Origin: an uncultured Garciella sp.
GTDB lineage: Bacteria > Bacillota > Clostridia > Eubacteriales > Garciellaceae
Direction of reading: 5' to 3'
NCBI GenBank assembly: GCA_900555725.1
Contig: USMD01000006.1
Location: 1 to 32,279 of the forward strand
Length of the DNA stretch: 32,279 nucleotides
Part shown: positions 8,863 to 15,592 of the stretch, one piece after another
How the letters are laid out: every line of letters starts with the position of its first letter
How positions within the stretch are numbered: the first letter of the stretch is position 1
Position numbers and translations under genes: made by a program
Notes under the pieces: model-generated
Database searches by the model: none
Seen by the model: the letters and a program-made list of their open reading frames with translations, nothing else
What the model was told of the DNA's origin: nothing

Positions 8863-9573
8863 CTATTCCTCCCCTTTTCCTTGATGCTCTAAATAATGCA
8901 TGACGGAATCAAAGATAAGCCTACCTTGGGTGTTCCCCAATAATTCTTCTGCGCATCTCTCAGGATGAGGCATCATCCCCAGTACATTACCTTCCTTATT
9001 CGTGATTCCTGCAATGTTTTCCATAGAGCCATTGGGATTGAATTTCTCTGTTACCTCACCCTTTGGACTGCCATAGCGAAAAAGAATTTGCCCATTGGCT
9101 TTTAACTCCTCTAAAACCTCTTTATCTACCACATAATTTCCTTCCTCATGGGCAATAGGAATTTTTATGATTTGTCCTATTTCAAATTGATTGGTAAAGG
9201 GGGTACTGGTGTTTTCTACCTTTATAAAAACATCATCACAGATAAATCTTATTTTTTTATTTTGAATCAATGCTCCTGGCAGCATTCCCCGCTCAGTGAG
9301 AATTTGAAATCCATTGCAGACCCCAAGAATCAATTTTCCACTTTTGGCATGTTCTTCTACACGATCCATAATAGGAGATCTAGCAGACATGGCCCCAGCT
9401 CGAAGGTAATCTCCATAGGAAAAACCTCCCGGCAAAATAATCACATCAAAATCAGAAATATCCTTATCTGTATGCCATATATATTCCACATCTTTTTGAT
9501 AGACCTCTTTTAAAAGATAATACATATCCATATCACAATTGGAAGCTGGAAATACCACTATGCCAAATTTCAT
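8863..9573 (-). CDS. purQ: FGAM synthase subunit PurQ (glutaminase)
   Basis: Class I glutamine amidotransferase that supplies ammonia to PurL. The nucleophile Cys is in LGVCNGFQIL near residue 86, and the catalytic His/Glu pair is in MMPHPERCAE near 205. FPASNCDMD at the N-terminus is typical of PurQ. At 236 residues it is normal length. It overlaps purS by 4 nt (ATGA). Confidence 0.97.
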   Translation of the reverse strand: MKFGIVVFPASNCDMDMYYLLKEVYQKDVEYIWHTDKDISDFDVIILPGGFSYGDYLRAGAMSARSPIMDRVEEHAKSGKLILGVCNGFQILTERGMLPGALIQNKKIRFICDDVFIKVENTSTPFTNQFEIGQIIKIPIAHEEGNYVVDKEVLEELKANGQILFRYGSPKGEVTEKFNPNGSMENIAGITNKEGNVLGMMPHPERCAEELLGNTQGRLIFDSVMHYLEHQGKGEE

Positions 9574-9821
9574 TTTTGTCCCTCCACTATTTCAATCTGA
9601 TAGGTTTCCATTACTTCATTGGCAAGCAATTTTTCACACATAGCCTGTACCTTTTTTTCCGCTTGCTCCTTGGGCATATTCTGGATCTCAATCTCAATAT
9701 ATTTTCCCATTCGAACCTCTTGTACTTCCTGCCATCCCAATTGATTTAAAGAAGCCTTTACGGCAGCTCCTTTCGGATCAGAAATACTTTTTTTTAAGGT
9801 TACATATACCTTAGCTTTCAT
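9570..9821 (-). CDS. purS: FGAM synthase subunit PurS
   Basis: Small 83-residue subunit that bridges PurL and PurQ in the Gram-positive FGAM synthase complex. Family signatures are KVYVTLKKSISDPKGAAV at the N-terminus and VQAMCEKLLANEVMETY near the C-terminus. It starts immediately after the purC stop and overlaps purQ by 4 nt, consistent with a fixed-stoichiometry complex. Confidence 0.96.
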   Translation of the reverse strand: MKAKVYVTLKKSISDPKGAAVKASLNQLGWQEVQEVRMGKYIEIEIQNMPKEQAEKKVQAMCEKLLANEVMETYQIEIVEGQK

Positions 9822-10535
9822 CTATTTGTCTCCTTTCAATAAACGCTTTAGTATTTCTTCATAGCCTTCTTCTATATTCCCTAAATCCCTTCGAAATCTA
9901 TCCTTATCTAATTTTTCTTTGGTTTCTTTATCCCATAACCTACAGGTATCTGGTGAAATCTCATCTGCCAATAGGATTTCGTTCCCATCTCTTCCAAACT
10001 CTAATTTAAAATCCACCAATTGGACTCCTAATTTTTTAAAGAATTTTACTAATACTGTATTCACCTTTAAGGCAGTCTCCTTGATAAAAGTTACTTCCTC
10101 AGGGGTCGCTAATTTTAGCATTTCTATATGATCTTCATTAATCATTGGATCTCCTAATGCATCATTTTTATAACAAAACTCTAATACCGGACTTTCTAAT
10201 ATGATCCCCTCTTCTAGACCTAGTCTTTTACTCAAAGAGCCAGCTGTTATATTTCTTACTAATACTTCTAAAGGTAGAATCTTTACTGCCTTTACTAACA
10301 TCTCCCTATCATTCAATCTTTCAATAAAATGAGTAGAAATCCCTTCTCTTTCTAAAACTTCAAATAAAATACTAGAAATTCTATTATTTATCTTACCCTT
10401 TTGTTGGATGGTACCTTTCTTAGCTCCATTTCCTGCTGTAGCATCATCTTTATAATAAACAATATATTGATTTTCTCTTTGGGTTTTATAAACCTTTTTG
10501 GCTTTTCCCTCGTATAACATTTTTAATTTTTCCAT
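9822..10535 (-). CDS. purC: SAICAR synthase
   Basis: ATP-dependent condensation of CAIR with aspartate to give SAICAR. At 237 residues it is the compact bacterial form. It begins with KLKMLYEGKAKKVY, the family signature, and has the ligand-binding segments VDFKLEFGRDG and LADEISPDTCRLWD near residues 170-195. It is one base from the purE stop. No purK or purB is visible in this window. Confidence 0.97.
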   Translation of the reverse strand: MEKLKMLYEGKAKKVYKTQRENQYIVYYKDDATAGNGAKKGTIQQKGKINNRISSILFEVLEREGISTHFIERLNDREMLVKAVKILPLEVLVRNITAGSLSKRLGLEEGIILESPVLEFCYKNDALGDPMINEDHIEMLKLATPEEVTFIKETALKVNTVLVKFFKKLGVQLVDFKLEFGRDGNEILLADEISPDTCRLWDKETKEKLDKDRFRRDLGNIEEGYEEILKRLLKGDK

Positions 10536-10536
10536 T

Positions 10537-11028
10537 TTAGAATTTCTCCCCCTGAATGATTTGATCTTGTCTTAAAACTTCTTGTTCCATAGCCCTGCGA
10601 TACCTTTGTAGAGTATCTTGTATGGTAGGATATTTGATTCCCAAAATCTCTATTGCTAGTAGAGCAGCATTTTCACTTCCATTGATAGCTACTGTAGCCA
10701 CTGGAATTCCCTTTGGCATTTGCACCATAGAAAGAAGAGAATCCAGTCCATCTAAAGTAGAAGATTGAATGGGCAATCCTATTACCGGTAGAGTAGTATA
10801 AGAAGCCACTACCCCTGGTAGGTGAGCCGCTTTTCCTGCAGCAGCTATAATTACCTCTACCCCTCTCTCTTTGGCACCAACTGCATATTCTTTCACCTGA
10901 ATAGGAGTTCTATGGGCAGAGAGAATTCGAACCTCTCTCTCTATAGAAAGCTCCTTTAAAAGATCATTGGCCTTTTTTAACACTTCTAAATCTGACTTAC
11001 TACCCATTATGATGGAAACCCTTGGCAA
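10537..11028 (-). CDS. purE: N5-carboxyaminoimidazole ribonucleotide mutase
   Basis: First gene of the operon; a class I PurE that rearranges N5-CAIR to CAIR. At 163 residues it has IIMGSKSDL at the N-terminus, the active-site His in SAHRTP and AGKAAHLPGVVA. The start is a TTG codon supported by AAGGGGG 8 nt upstream; no in-frame ATG precedes the conserved MGSKSD segment. About 500 nt of leader separates it from the promoter, holding an aptamer, a structured segment, a terminator and a repeat. Confidence 0.96.
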   Translation of the reverse strand: MPRVSIIMGSKSDLEVLKKANDLLKELSIEREVRILSAHRTPIQVKEYAVGAKERGVEVIIAAAGKAAHLPGVVASYTTLPVIGLPIQSSTLDGLDSLLSMVQMPKGIPVATVAINGSENAALLAIEILGIKYPTIQDTLQRYRRAMEQEVLRQDQIIQGEKF

Positions 11029-11068
11029 TACTATAACCCCCTTAGAGTTTTTTAAATGTACTTTAGAA

Positions 11069-11132
11069 GGGATAGATGGTTCACAAAGTAAGGAAGCATT
11101 TATTTAAGTAGCATAGTGAAGACATCTATCCC
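11069..11132. repeat. Intergenic palindromic repeat, copy B (short, 64 bp)
   Basis: The ends gggatagatggttcac (11069-11084) and gtgaagacatctatccc (11116-11132) are inverted. The inside (catttatttaagtagcatagtg) aligns with the right half of copy A (catttgtttaagtggcgtagtg), but most of the left half is missing. It lies in the purE leader, just upstream of the ribosome-binding site, so it is transcribed with the operon. Confidence 0.6.
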
Positions 11133-11171
11133 TTAAATCAATCAAAATCAACTAGCATAATAGATTAATAT

Positions 11172-11220
11172 AATAAAAAATAGACGGCTGGACACTATAA
11201 GTGAAACCTCGCCATCTATT
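11172..11220 (-). terminator. Rho-independent terminator in the purE leader
   Basis: The arms 11179-11188 (aatagacggc) and 11211-11220 (gccatctatt) pair with one G-T wobble. A second inner stem (cact/agtg) extends the hairpin. On the minus strand it is followed by a TTTTTTATTA tract. It lies between the guanine aptamer and purE, so it is the best candidate for the riboswitch-controlled stop. It is unusually far, about 245 nt, from the aptamer. Confidence 0.75.
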
Positions 11221-11465
11221 ATAAACAGAGTTCTTGGCTTCAGATGCAGTTTTTACTCCAACTGAAGCTTAGAAATCGTTATCCAAGGACATAGCTACCC
11301 TTATACACAGTATAAGAACTCTAACTTGCTAAAGCAAGAAAGCTTTCGTATCTCTCACTTTGATAGAAATGGGAGTCTTACGGCAGATAGTCATCGGATA
11401 AAAGATAGTGTGGGCATTGTTCTACAATGCGAATCTTTCCCATGGTTACCAAAAAAAGATTCTTT
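11221..11465. ncRNA. Candidate structured RNA between riboswitch and terminator
   Basis: This noncoding 245-nt stretch is full of complementary arms: agagttctt (11227-11235) with aagaactct (11314-11322); gcttcag (11237-11243) with ctgaagc (11262-11268); cttatac (11300-11306) with gtataag (11310-11316); cttgc with gcaag (11325-11338); ttatcc (11279-11284) with ggataa (11396-11401); gcattgt (11414-11420) with acaatgc (11424-11430); gaatcttt (11431-11438) with aaagattc (11455-11462). This is more structure than an ordinary leader has. It would be transcribed from the riboswitch promoter on the minus strand, but the strand is not proven. It looks like a conserved clostridial ncRNA. Classes worth testing are the raiA motif and 6S RNA; I cannot assign one. 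Confidence 0.5.
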
Positions 11466-11536
11466 CACCCATAGTCAAACAATTTACGGTTATTTGGTAG
11501 AAACTATCAGGCCCTATTCCTGAAATTATATGAGTG
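11466..11536 (-). promoter_or_regulatory. Guanine-type purine riboswitch aptamer upstream of purE
   Basis: Read on the minus strand, all parts of the purine aptamer are present: P1 CACTCAT/ATGGGTG, J1/2 ATAAT, P2 TCAGG/CCTGA with loop AATAGGG, J2/3 GTTTCTAC, P3 CAAATA/TGTTTG with loop ACCGTAAAT, and J3/1 GACTAT. The specificity base in GACTAT is C (position 11474), which pairs with guanine or hypoxanthine; adenine aptamers have T there. It should reduce purine operon expression when guanine is abundant. Confidence 0.95.
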
Positions 11537-11558
11537 ACTGATTTTGTTTTCCATGGTT

Positions 11559-11587
11559 ATCATAACAAAATATTTTTTTGCTGTCAA
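11559..11587 (-). promoter_or_regulatory. Sigma-A promoter of the purine operon
   Basis: On the minus strand there is a perfect -35 TTGACA (11582-11587), a 17-nt spacer and -10 TATGAT (11559-11564). Transcription would start about 15-20 nt before the aptamer. Confidence 0.85.
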
Positions 11588-11594
11588 TGATTTT

Positions 11595-11647
11595 ACGAAC
11601 ATTTTTATAGCTTATTTTATTATATTTAGGTTATAACACGAACATTA
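11595..11647 (-). promoter_or_regulatory. PurBox-like sites upstream of the purine promoter
   Basis: Two copies of cgaacatt (11596-11603 and 11639-11646) lie 43 bp apart in the same orientation, just upstream of the -35 element. The core matches the CGAAC heart of the Bacillus PurR PurBox (family knowledge). In Bacillus the two boxes are inverted and closer, so the arrangement differs here. Repressor control is inferred. Confidence 0.5.
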
Positions 11648-11703
11648 AATGATAATGCTAAGTATTTTAGAAGAATTAGATTTATATTTGGATTTTATTA
11701 TAT

Positions 11704-12105
11704 CTATACATTTCCCCGTTCTCTTCTATTTTCTTCTATTTCCTCACCAGATTGTTCTATTGTAGGATCTATTTCTTTTAAATCGATAGATTGTTCTACT
11801 GTAGGATCTATTTCTTTTAAATCGATAGATTCATGTATTTCTGAATCATTTTCTTGTACTTCTACACTTTCTTCTATGTCATTTTCTTGTTTTTTCTTAA
11901 AATATTGATTGATGATTCTTTCTAAATCTCCCCGGTACCAAAATATAAAAAATACCGTTAGTGCTATATATCCTACTATAATCAAAATCATATAGGGGAT
12001 TTTCCCCAATGTGGAATCCACTTCTAACACTGGTGCTACCCCTAAAGATCCGATGAAAAAACTTCCTAAAAATAAAATAACATATACCAATACTGGTATC
12101 TTCAT
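11704..12105 (-). CDS. Small membrane protein with acidic repeat tail
   Basis: This 133-residue protein has two hydrophobic segments (about residues 5-25 and 37-56) and a short basic stretch (YFKKKQ). A highly acidic C-terminal tail follows. The tail has a 13-residue tandem repeat (SIDLKEIDPTVEQ, then SIDLKEIDPTIEQ), encoded by two near-identical 39-bp units at 11749-11826. The topology suggests a hairpin in the membrane with the tail in the cytoplasm. AAGGAGG lies 8 nt before the ATG. The family is not recognised and no function is claimed. Confidence 0.7.
   Translation of the reverse strand: MKIPVLVYVILFLGSFFIGSLGVAPVLEVDSTLGKIPYMILIIVGYIALTVFFIFWYRGDLERIINQYFKKKQENDIEESVEVQENDSEIHESIDLKEIDPTVEQSIDLKEIDPTIEQSGEEIEENRRERGNV
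11749..11826 (-). repeat. In-frame 39-bp tandem repeat, two units
   Basis: Units 11749-11787 and 11788-11826 differ at one base. They encode 13 residues each in the acidic tail of the membrane protein, so copy-number change would keep the reading frame. Confidence 0.85.
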
Positions 12106-12222
12106 AAAAATTCCTCCTTATCAGCGAAAACTTTCACTATCCATAATTTTACCCATTTACGGTCTTAATTATCTTTTATTCAATTTTTCCTTTAAAAATT
12201 CTATTTCTTGTTATTTTGTGAA

Positions 12223-12251
12223 AACCTTTTTGAGGTTTCAAGAATATACTA
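12223..12251 (+). promoter_or_regulatory. Possible sporulation (sigma-K-like) promoter
   Basis: GAATATACTA (12242-12251) differs by one base from the sigma-K -10 consensus GCATAnnnTA. AACC (12223-12226) lies 15 nt upstream and resembles its -35. This would fit a spore-coat role for the LysM protein, but the match is short and could be chance. Confidence 0.3.
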
Positions 12252-12277
12252 ATAAAGAAATAAGGAGGTGAATGATT

Positions 12278-12808
12278 ATGTACTATAATACTCCAGGATG
12301 TTCTATGAGAACCTTTCCATACACTATCATGCCTGGTGACACCCTCTATAGTATTGCAATAAGATATAATACTACCGTAAATGACATACTAATGGCAAAT
12401 CCTAGAATTAATCCTTATTGTCTAAGAATTGGGCAAATTATTTGTATACCCATGCCACCAGTTCCACAACCATGTCCTGCCGGTACCTTTCCCTATGCTA
12501 TACAAGCAGGAGATACCTTCTATTCCATTGCAAGGAGATATCATGTTTCTGTAGAGGAATTATTAGCTGCAAACCCAGGAGTAGACCCTAACAACTTAAG
12601 GATAGGTCAAAAAATCTGTATTCCCGAAAGTACTCCACCACCATCTGATTGTCCAACAGGTACCTTTGCCTATACCATTCGTTCAGGGGATACCTTCTAT
12701 CTTTTGGCACAGCGTTTTCATACTACGGTAGAAGCTATTCAGGCTGCTAATCCTGATGCAGACCCTAATAACCTAATTATTGGCGAAAAACTGTGCATTC
12801 CTAGATAA
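12278..12808 (+). CDS. Triple LysM-domain protein
   Basis: Three LysM modules of about 50 residues fill the whole protein. Each has the pattern Y-T-I-x-x-G-D-T, then NTT, a NP segment and IGQ.ICIP. LysM binds N-acetylglucosamine polymers such as peptidoglycan. Cysteines flank each module. There is no signal peptide or catalytic domain, which fits spore-coat or mother-cell LysM proteins rather than secreted hydrolases (inference). AGGAGG (12263-12268) is only 3 nt from an ATG at 12272 and 9 nt from the one at 12278, so I prefer the second (176 residues). The frame opens at 12272. Confidence 0.85.
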   Translation: MYYNTPGCSMRTFPYTIMPGDTLYSIAIRYNTTVNDILMANPRINPYCLRIGQIICIPMPPVPQPCPAGTFPYAIQAGDTFYSIARRYHVSVEELLAANPGVDPNNLRIGQKICIPESTPPPSDCPTGTFAYTIRSGDTFYLLAQRFHTTVEAIQAANPDADPNNLIIGEKLCIPR

Positions 12809-12825
12809 AAGAGGTCATCCAAAGA

Positions 12826-12933
12826 AGTCATAGATATTTCATAGAACTGTAACTTAATGACCCTTTTCTATCATTTATTTTATCAAAAGAAAAGAGGGCA
12901 TTTGTGAAACAGTGAATGAAAACATCTATGACT
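12826..12933. repeat. Intergenic palindromic repeat, copy C (108 bp)
   Basis: The left end agtcatagatatttcat (12826-12842) is inverted relative to the right end atgaaaacatctatgact (12916-12933), and the arms continue pairing inward (gaccctttt against aaagagggc). The length is essentially that of copy A, and the right half shares cattttgtg-like and gaaaacatctat segments. It sits after the first LysM gene and could also act as its transcription stop. Confidence 0.6.
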
Positions 12934-13050
12934 CTTTCATTGGTATTTCTATTATCTACCGTATATCTCATTGATAAAAATAATAAAAATCAAATCTTTT
13001 TGTATCCATCTAGTCTATGACTGAATATATTGAAATAGGAGGTGAAGTTC

Positions 13051-13737
13051 ATGAGTCCAAATTGTCCTTCCGGCACTATTTCCTATACAATAGTTGCTGG
13101 AGATACTCTTTATAGTTTAGCAAGAAGATTTAATACAACAGTGCAGGCTATTTTGGCAGTCAATCCAAATATAAATCCTAACTTTTTACAAATAGGCCAA
13201 AGAATCTGCATACCAACCACTTCAGGTGGTGCGTGTCCACCAAATACTTTTCCTTATATTATTCAAGCTGGAGATACTTTCTTCTCCCTTGCAAGAAGAT
13301 TTAATACAACAATAGCTGCCATTCAAGCTGCTAATCCAGGGGTAGATCCTAATAGACTTCAAATAGGGCAAAGGATTTGCATCCCAGGTGCACCCTCTCC
13401 TGGTCCTTGTCCAGCAGGTAGCTTTGCCTACACCATAAGAGCTGGAGATACTCTGTATGCTCTCGCCAATCGATTTAATACTACAGTCAATGCAATCTTA
13501 GCCTTAAATCCAGGCATTGACCCAAGATATTTAAGGGTAGGTCAAATTATTTGTATCCCAACTACTCAACCAGGTAGATGCCCAGCAAATACCTTCTCCT
13601 ACACTATTCAAGCTGGAGATACCTTCTTTTCTCTAGCAAGAAGGTTTAATACTACGGTAGCTGCTATTCAAGCTGCTAATCCAGGGGTAGATCCTAATAG
13701 ACTCCAAATTGGTCAAAGAATCTGTATCCCTAGATAA
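13051..13737 (+). CDS. Quadruple LysM-domain protein
   Basis: Four LysM modules fill 228 residues. Modules 2 and 4 are nearly identical (both contain AGDTFFSLARRFNTT and NPGVDPNRLQIGQRICIP), while modules 1 and 3 resemble each other (AGDTLY, AILA.NP). The array is therefore A-B-A-B, a duplicated two-module unit. There is no signal peptide. It probably binds cortex or wall glycan alongside the upstream paralog. An upstream in-frame GTG at 13042 lies inside the AGGAGGTG ribosome-binding site, so ATG 13051, 7 nt after it, is the likely start. Confidence 0.87.
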   Translation: MSPNCPSGTISYTIVAGDTLYSLARRFNTTVQAILAVNPNINPNFLQIGQRICIPTTSGGACPPNTFPYIIQAGDTFFSLARRFNTTIAAIQAANPGVDPNRLQIGQRICIPGAPSPGPCPAGSFAYTIRAGDTLYALANRFNTTVNAILALNPGIDPRYLRVGQIICIPTTQPGRCPANTFSYTIQAGDTFFSLARRFNTTVAAIQAANPGVDPNRLQIGQRICIPR

Positions 13738-13743
13738 AACTAG

Positions 13744-13777
13744 AAAAGGAGAAGTGAAATATTTCACTTCTCCTTTT
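13744..13777. terminator. Bidirectional terminator, LysM gene / glutamate dehydrogenase
   Basis: A perfect 17-bp dyad (13744-13760 with 13761-13777) has A-run and T-run ends. It lies 7 nt after the LysM stop and 16 nt beyond the dehydrogenase stop on the other strand, so it can end both converging transcripts. Confidence 0.9.
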
Positions 13778-13793
13778 TATCTTAAGAATCAAA

Positions 13794-15059
13794 TTAATAC
13801 CAGCCTCTTAACTTCATTATATTGGCAACTTTTTTAACAGAATACATATAAGCCGCTTTTCTCACAGGTACCTTGTATTCATCTACAATACTCCAAATAT
13901 TATTGAAGGCATCTATCATTGCCCTTTCTTCCTTTTCTACCGCCTCTTCCTCTGTCCAATAATATCCATATCGGTTTTGTACCCATTCAAAGTAAGATAC
14001 GGTCACTCCCCCTGCATTGGTAAGAATATCCGGCGTTACTACAATCCCTTTTTTATTTAATATTTCACCCGCATTTGGAGTAATTGGCCCATTTGCTGCC
14101 TCACAGACTAATTTTACCTTTATCTTTTCAGCTTCTTTTTCTGTAATCGCATTTTCCATAGCAGCTGGAATGATAATATCTACATCTAACTTCCAGAATT
14201 CTTCTAAGCTAATTGTCTTAGCCTTTGGATAATTTGCAAGAGTATGATGCTCTGCCTTATAGGCTGCTAAATCCTCATAATCAAGTCCTTCTTCATTGTA
14301 TAGGGCAAAGGTCCCTTTCTCTTTGTCCCATTCTCCTACTGCTACAATAGTAGCTCCCTGTTTTTGAACGTTTTTAACAGTAAAGCTTCCCACATTTCCA
14401 AATCCTTGGATGGCTACCCTTGCTTTAGTCATATCGATACCTAGCTTTTTCGCAGCTTCTCGGGCAACTACAGCAACCCCAAATCCTGTTGCTTCATTTC
14501 TACCCTTAGATCCACCCCATTCTACAGGTTTTCCTGTAATTACGCCTAGGGATTGTTCCCCAGTTAATTTACAATATTCATCTACCATCCAGGACATAAT
14601 TTGTCCATTTGTATTTACATCTGGTGCGGGAACATCGATTTTTTCCCCTAAATATTTATACAATCCTTGAATATATCCCCTAGATAATCTTTCTAATTCC
14701 CCTTTGGAAAGTTCCGATGGATCTACCGCAACTCCACCTTTTCCACCACCATATGGGATTCCTGTTACACAACATTTGAAGGTCATCCAGATAGAAAGTG
14801 CTTTTACTTCATCTACATTAACATCTGGATGGAATCGAATTCCCCCCTTGTTAGGTCCTACTGCATTATTATGAGCAGAACGATATCCTTTAAATACTTT
14901 AATACTTCCATCGTCCATTTTAACAGGGATAGACAGCTCTATCACCCTCATAGGTTCCTTTAGTAATTCGTAAACTGCTGGCTCCAAATTTAAGGCATCA
15001 CATGCATCCTTAATTTGTTTTTGAGCACTTACTAACGGATTTAAATTCTCATTGACCAT
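13794..15059 (-). CDS. NAD(P)-dependent glutamate dehydrogenase
   Basis: Interconverts glutamate and 2-oxoglutarate plus ammonia. At 421 residues it is the standard hexameric type, related to RocG/GudB. Visible motifs are the substrate region KGGIRFHPDV near residue 80, PYGGGKGGVAVDP with the active-site lysine near 105, the catalytic Asp in APDVNTNG, and a Rossmann motif GFGNVGS near 216. The C-terminus (KLRGWY) is typical. Coenzyme choice cannot be read with certainty. The start has GGGGAG before the ATG. It appears monocistronic with a long leader. Confidence 0.95.
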   Translation of the reverse strand: MVNENLNPLVSAQKQIKDACDALNLEPAVYELLKEPMRVIELSIPVKMDDGSIKVFKGYRSAHNNAVGPNKGGIRFHPDVNVDEVKALSIWMTFKCCVTGIPYGGGKGGVAVDPSELSKGELERLSRGYIQGLYKYLGEKIDVPAPDVNTNGQIMSWMVDEYCKLTGEQSLGVITGKPVEWGGSKGRNEATGFGVAVVAREAAKKLGIDMTKARVAIQGFGNVGSFTVKNVQKQGATIVAVGEWDKEKGTFALYNEEGLDYEDLAAYKAEHHTLANYPKAKTISLEEFWKLDVDIIIPAAMENAITEKEAEKIKVKLVCEAANGPITPNAGEILNKKGIVVTPDILTNAGGVTVSYFEWVQNRYGYYWTEEEAVEKEERAMIDAFNNIWSIVDEYKVPVRKAAYMYSVKKVANIMKLRGWY

Positions 15060-15303
15060 TTAAAAATCTCCCCTTCTTCATTTTTTGTTGTCATCACATA
15101 TATTTTTTGTTAAATTATTTAAAGAGAATTAATACAGGATTCTCCCTAAAATCATTTTTGCCAGAAACTCTCCCAGTAAACAAAAAATTCAAATTTCCTA
15201 TCACATATATATTTTAACGCGCTTTTTGTCCTATATCCATTACTAGAATTATCTTTTTGTCTATAAATAAAAATTACAATCGTTTACATACTTCTGTAGC
15301 TTT
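15060..15303 (-). other. Long leader of glutamate dehydrogenase
   Basis: About 245 nt lie between the promoter and the ATG. They contain a 6-bp hairpin (gagaat/attctc, near 15123-15144) but no riboswitch that I recognise and no coding sequence. Confidence 0.4.
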
Positions 15304-15332
15304 ATTTTAGCACATACTTTGAAGGAAATCAA
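15304..15332 (-). promoter_or_regulatory. Promoter of glutamate dehydrogenase
   Basis: On the minus strand: -35 TTGATT (15327-15332), a 17-nt spacer and -10 TAAAAT (15304-15309). This is a reasonable sigma-A match. Confidence 0.6.
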
Positions 15333-15442
15333 TATAGGAAAATTTCATATGCAGTGAATCATTCATTTGCAGGCAAAAAGGTTCTTGCAGCGGTATAATA
15401 AATTGCTATAGATGCCCTCTGCTCTTTTTAATAATGATCTTT

Positions 15443-15573
15443 GAAGGGACTGTTGCAAAATGAATCAATCATACAACTTTTCTTTTATCGCCATAGATGT
15501 CTTCATTTGCTGCTCTATAAAACATCTATAACTCCCCTGAAGTGAATAGATAGCAGTTTTACAACAGCCCTTC
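15443..15573. repeat. MITE-like element with IS6-like ends
   Basis: The terminal arms gaagggactgttgcaaaat (15443-15461) and its counterpart ending acaacagcccttc (to 15573) are inverted with small differences. The CTGTTGCAAA core is the kind found at IS6-family ends (IS26 type). The 131 bp hold no transposase. Inside, atagatgt (15494-15501) and acatctat (15522-15529) bound a segment resembling the A/B/C palindromic repeats. It follows the pyruvate carboxylase stop and may serve as its terminator. Confidence 0.5.
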
Positions 15574-15592
15574 ATGATTAATTAGATAGATC

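Larger units (their letters stand above)
11029..11703. other. Long regulatory intergenic region upstream of purE
   Basis: No gene is supported in these 675 bases. Reading toward purE on the minus strand it holds a PurBox-like pair, a sigma-A promoter, a guanine-type aptamer, a heavily paired segment, a rho-independent terminator and repeat copy B. Each has its own entry. One open frame on the plus strand (11326-11523) crosses the antisense of the riboswitch, lacks a ribosome-binding site and is treated as a shadow. Confidence 0.8.

Noticed and set aside
9148..9513. 121-codon plus-strand frame inside purQ
   Set aside because: Antisense shadow of a clear conserved gene; no ribosome-binding site.
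11326..11523. Open reading frame on the plus strand upstream of purE
   Set aside because: It runs antisense through the guanine aptamer and paired RNA arms, has no ribosome-binding site and no protein-like composition.
13023..13032. Sigma-K-like -10 before the second LysM gene
   Set aside because: The predicted start would fall inside the ribosome-binding site, and no -35 is at the right distance.
15060..15200. Sigma-54 promoter for glutamate dehydrogenase (TGGCA segment)
   Set aside because: The GC element at the correct spacing is absent, and a good sigma-A promoter exists upstream.
12826..15573. CRISPR array
   Set aside because: The repeats are palindromic, few and separated by genes; there are no regular spacers and no cas genes.
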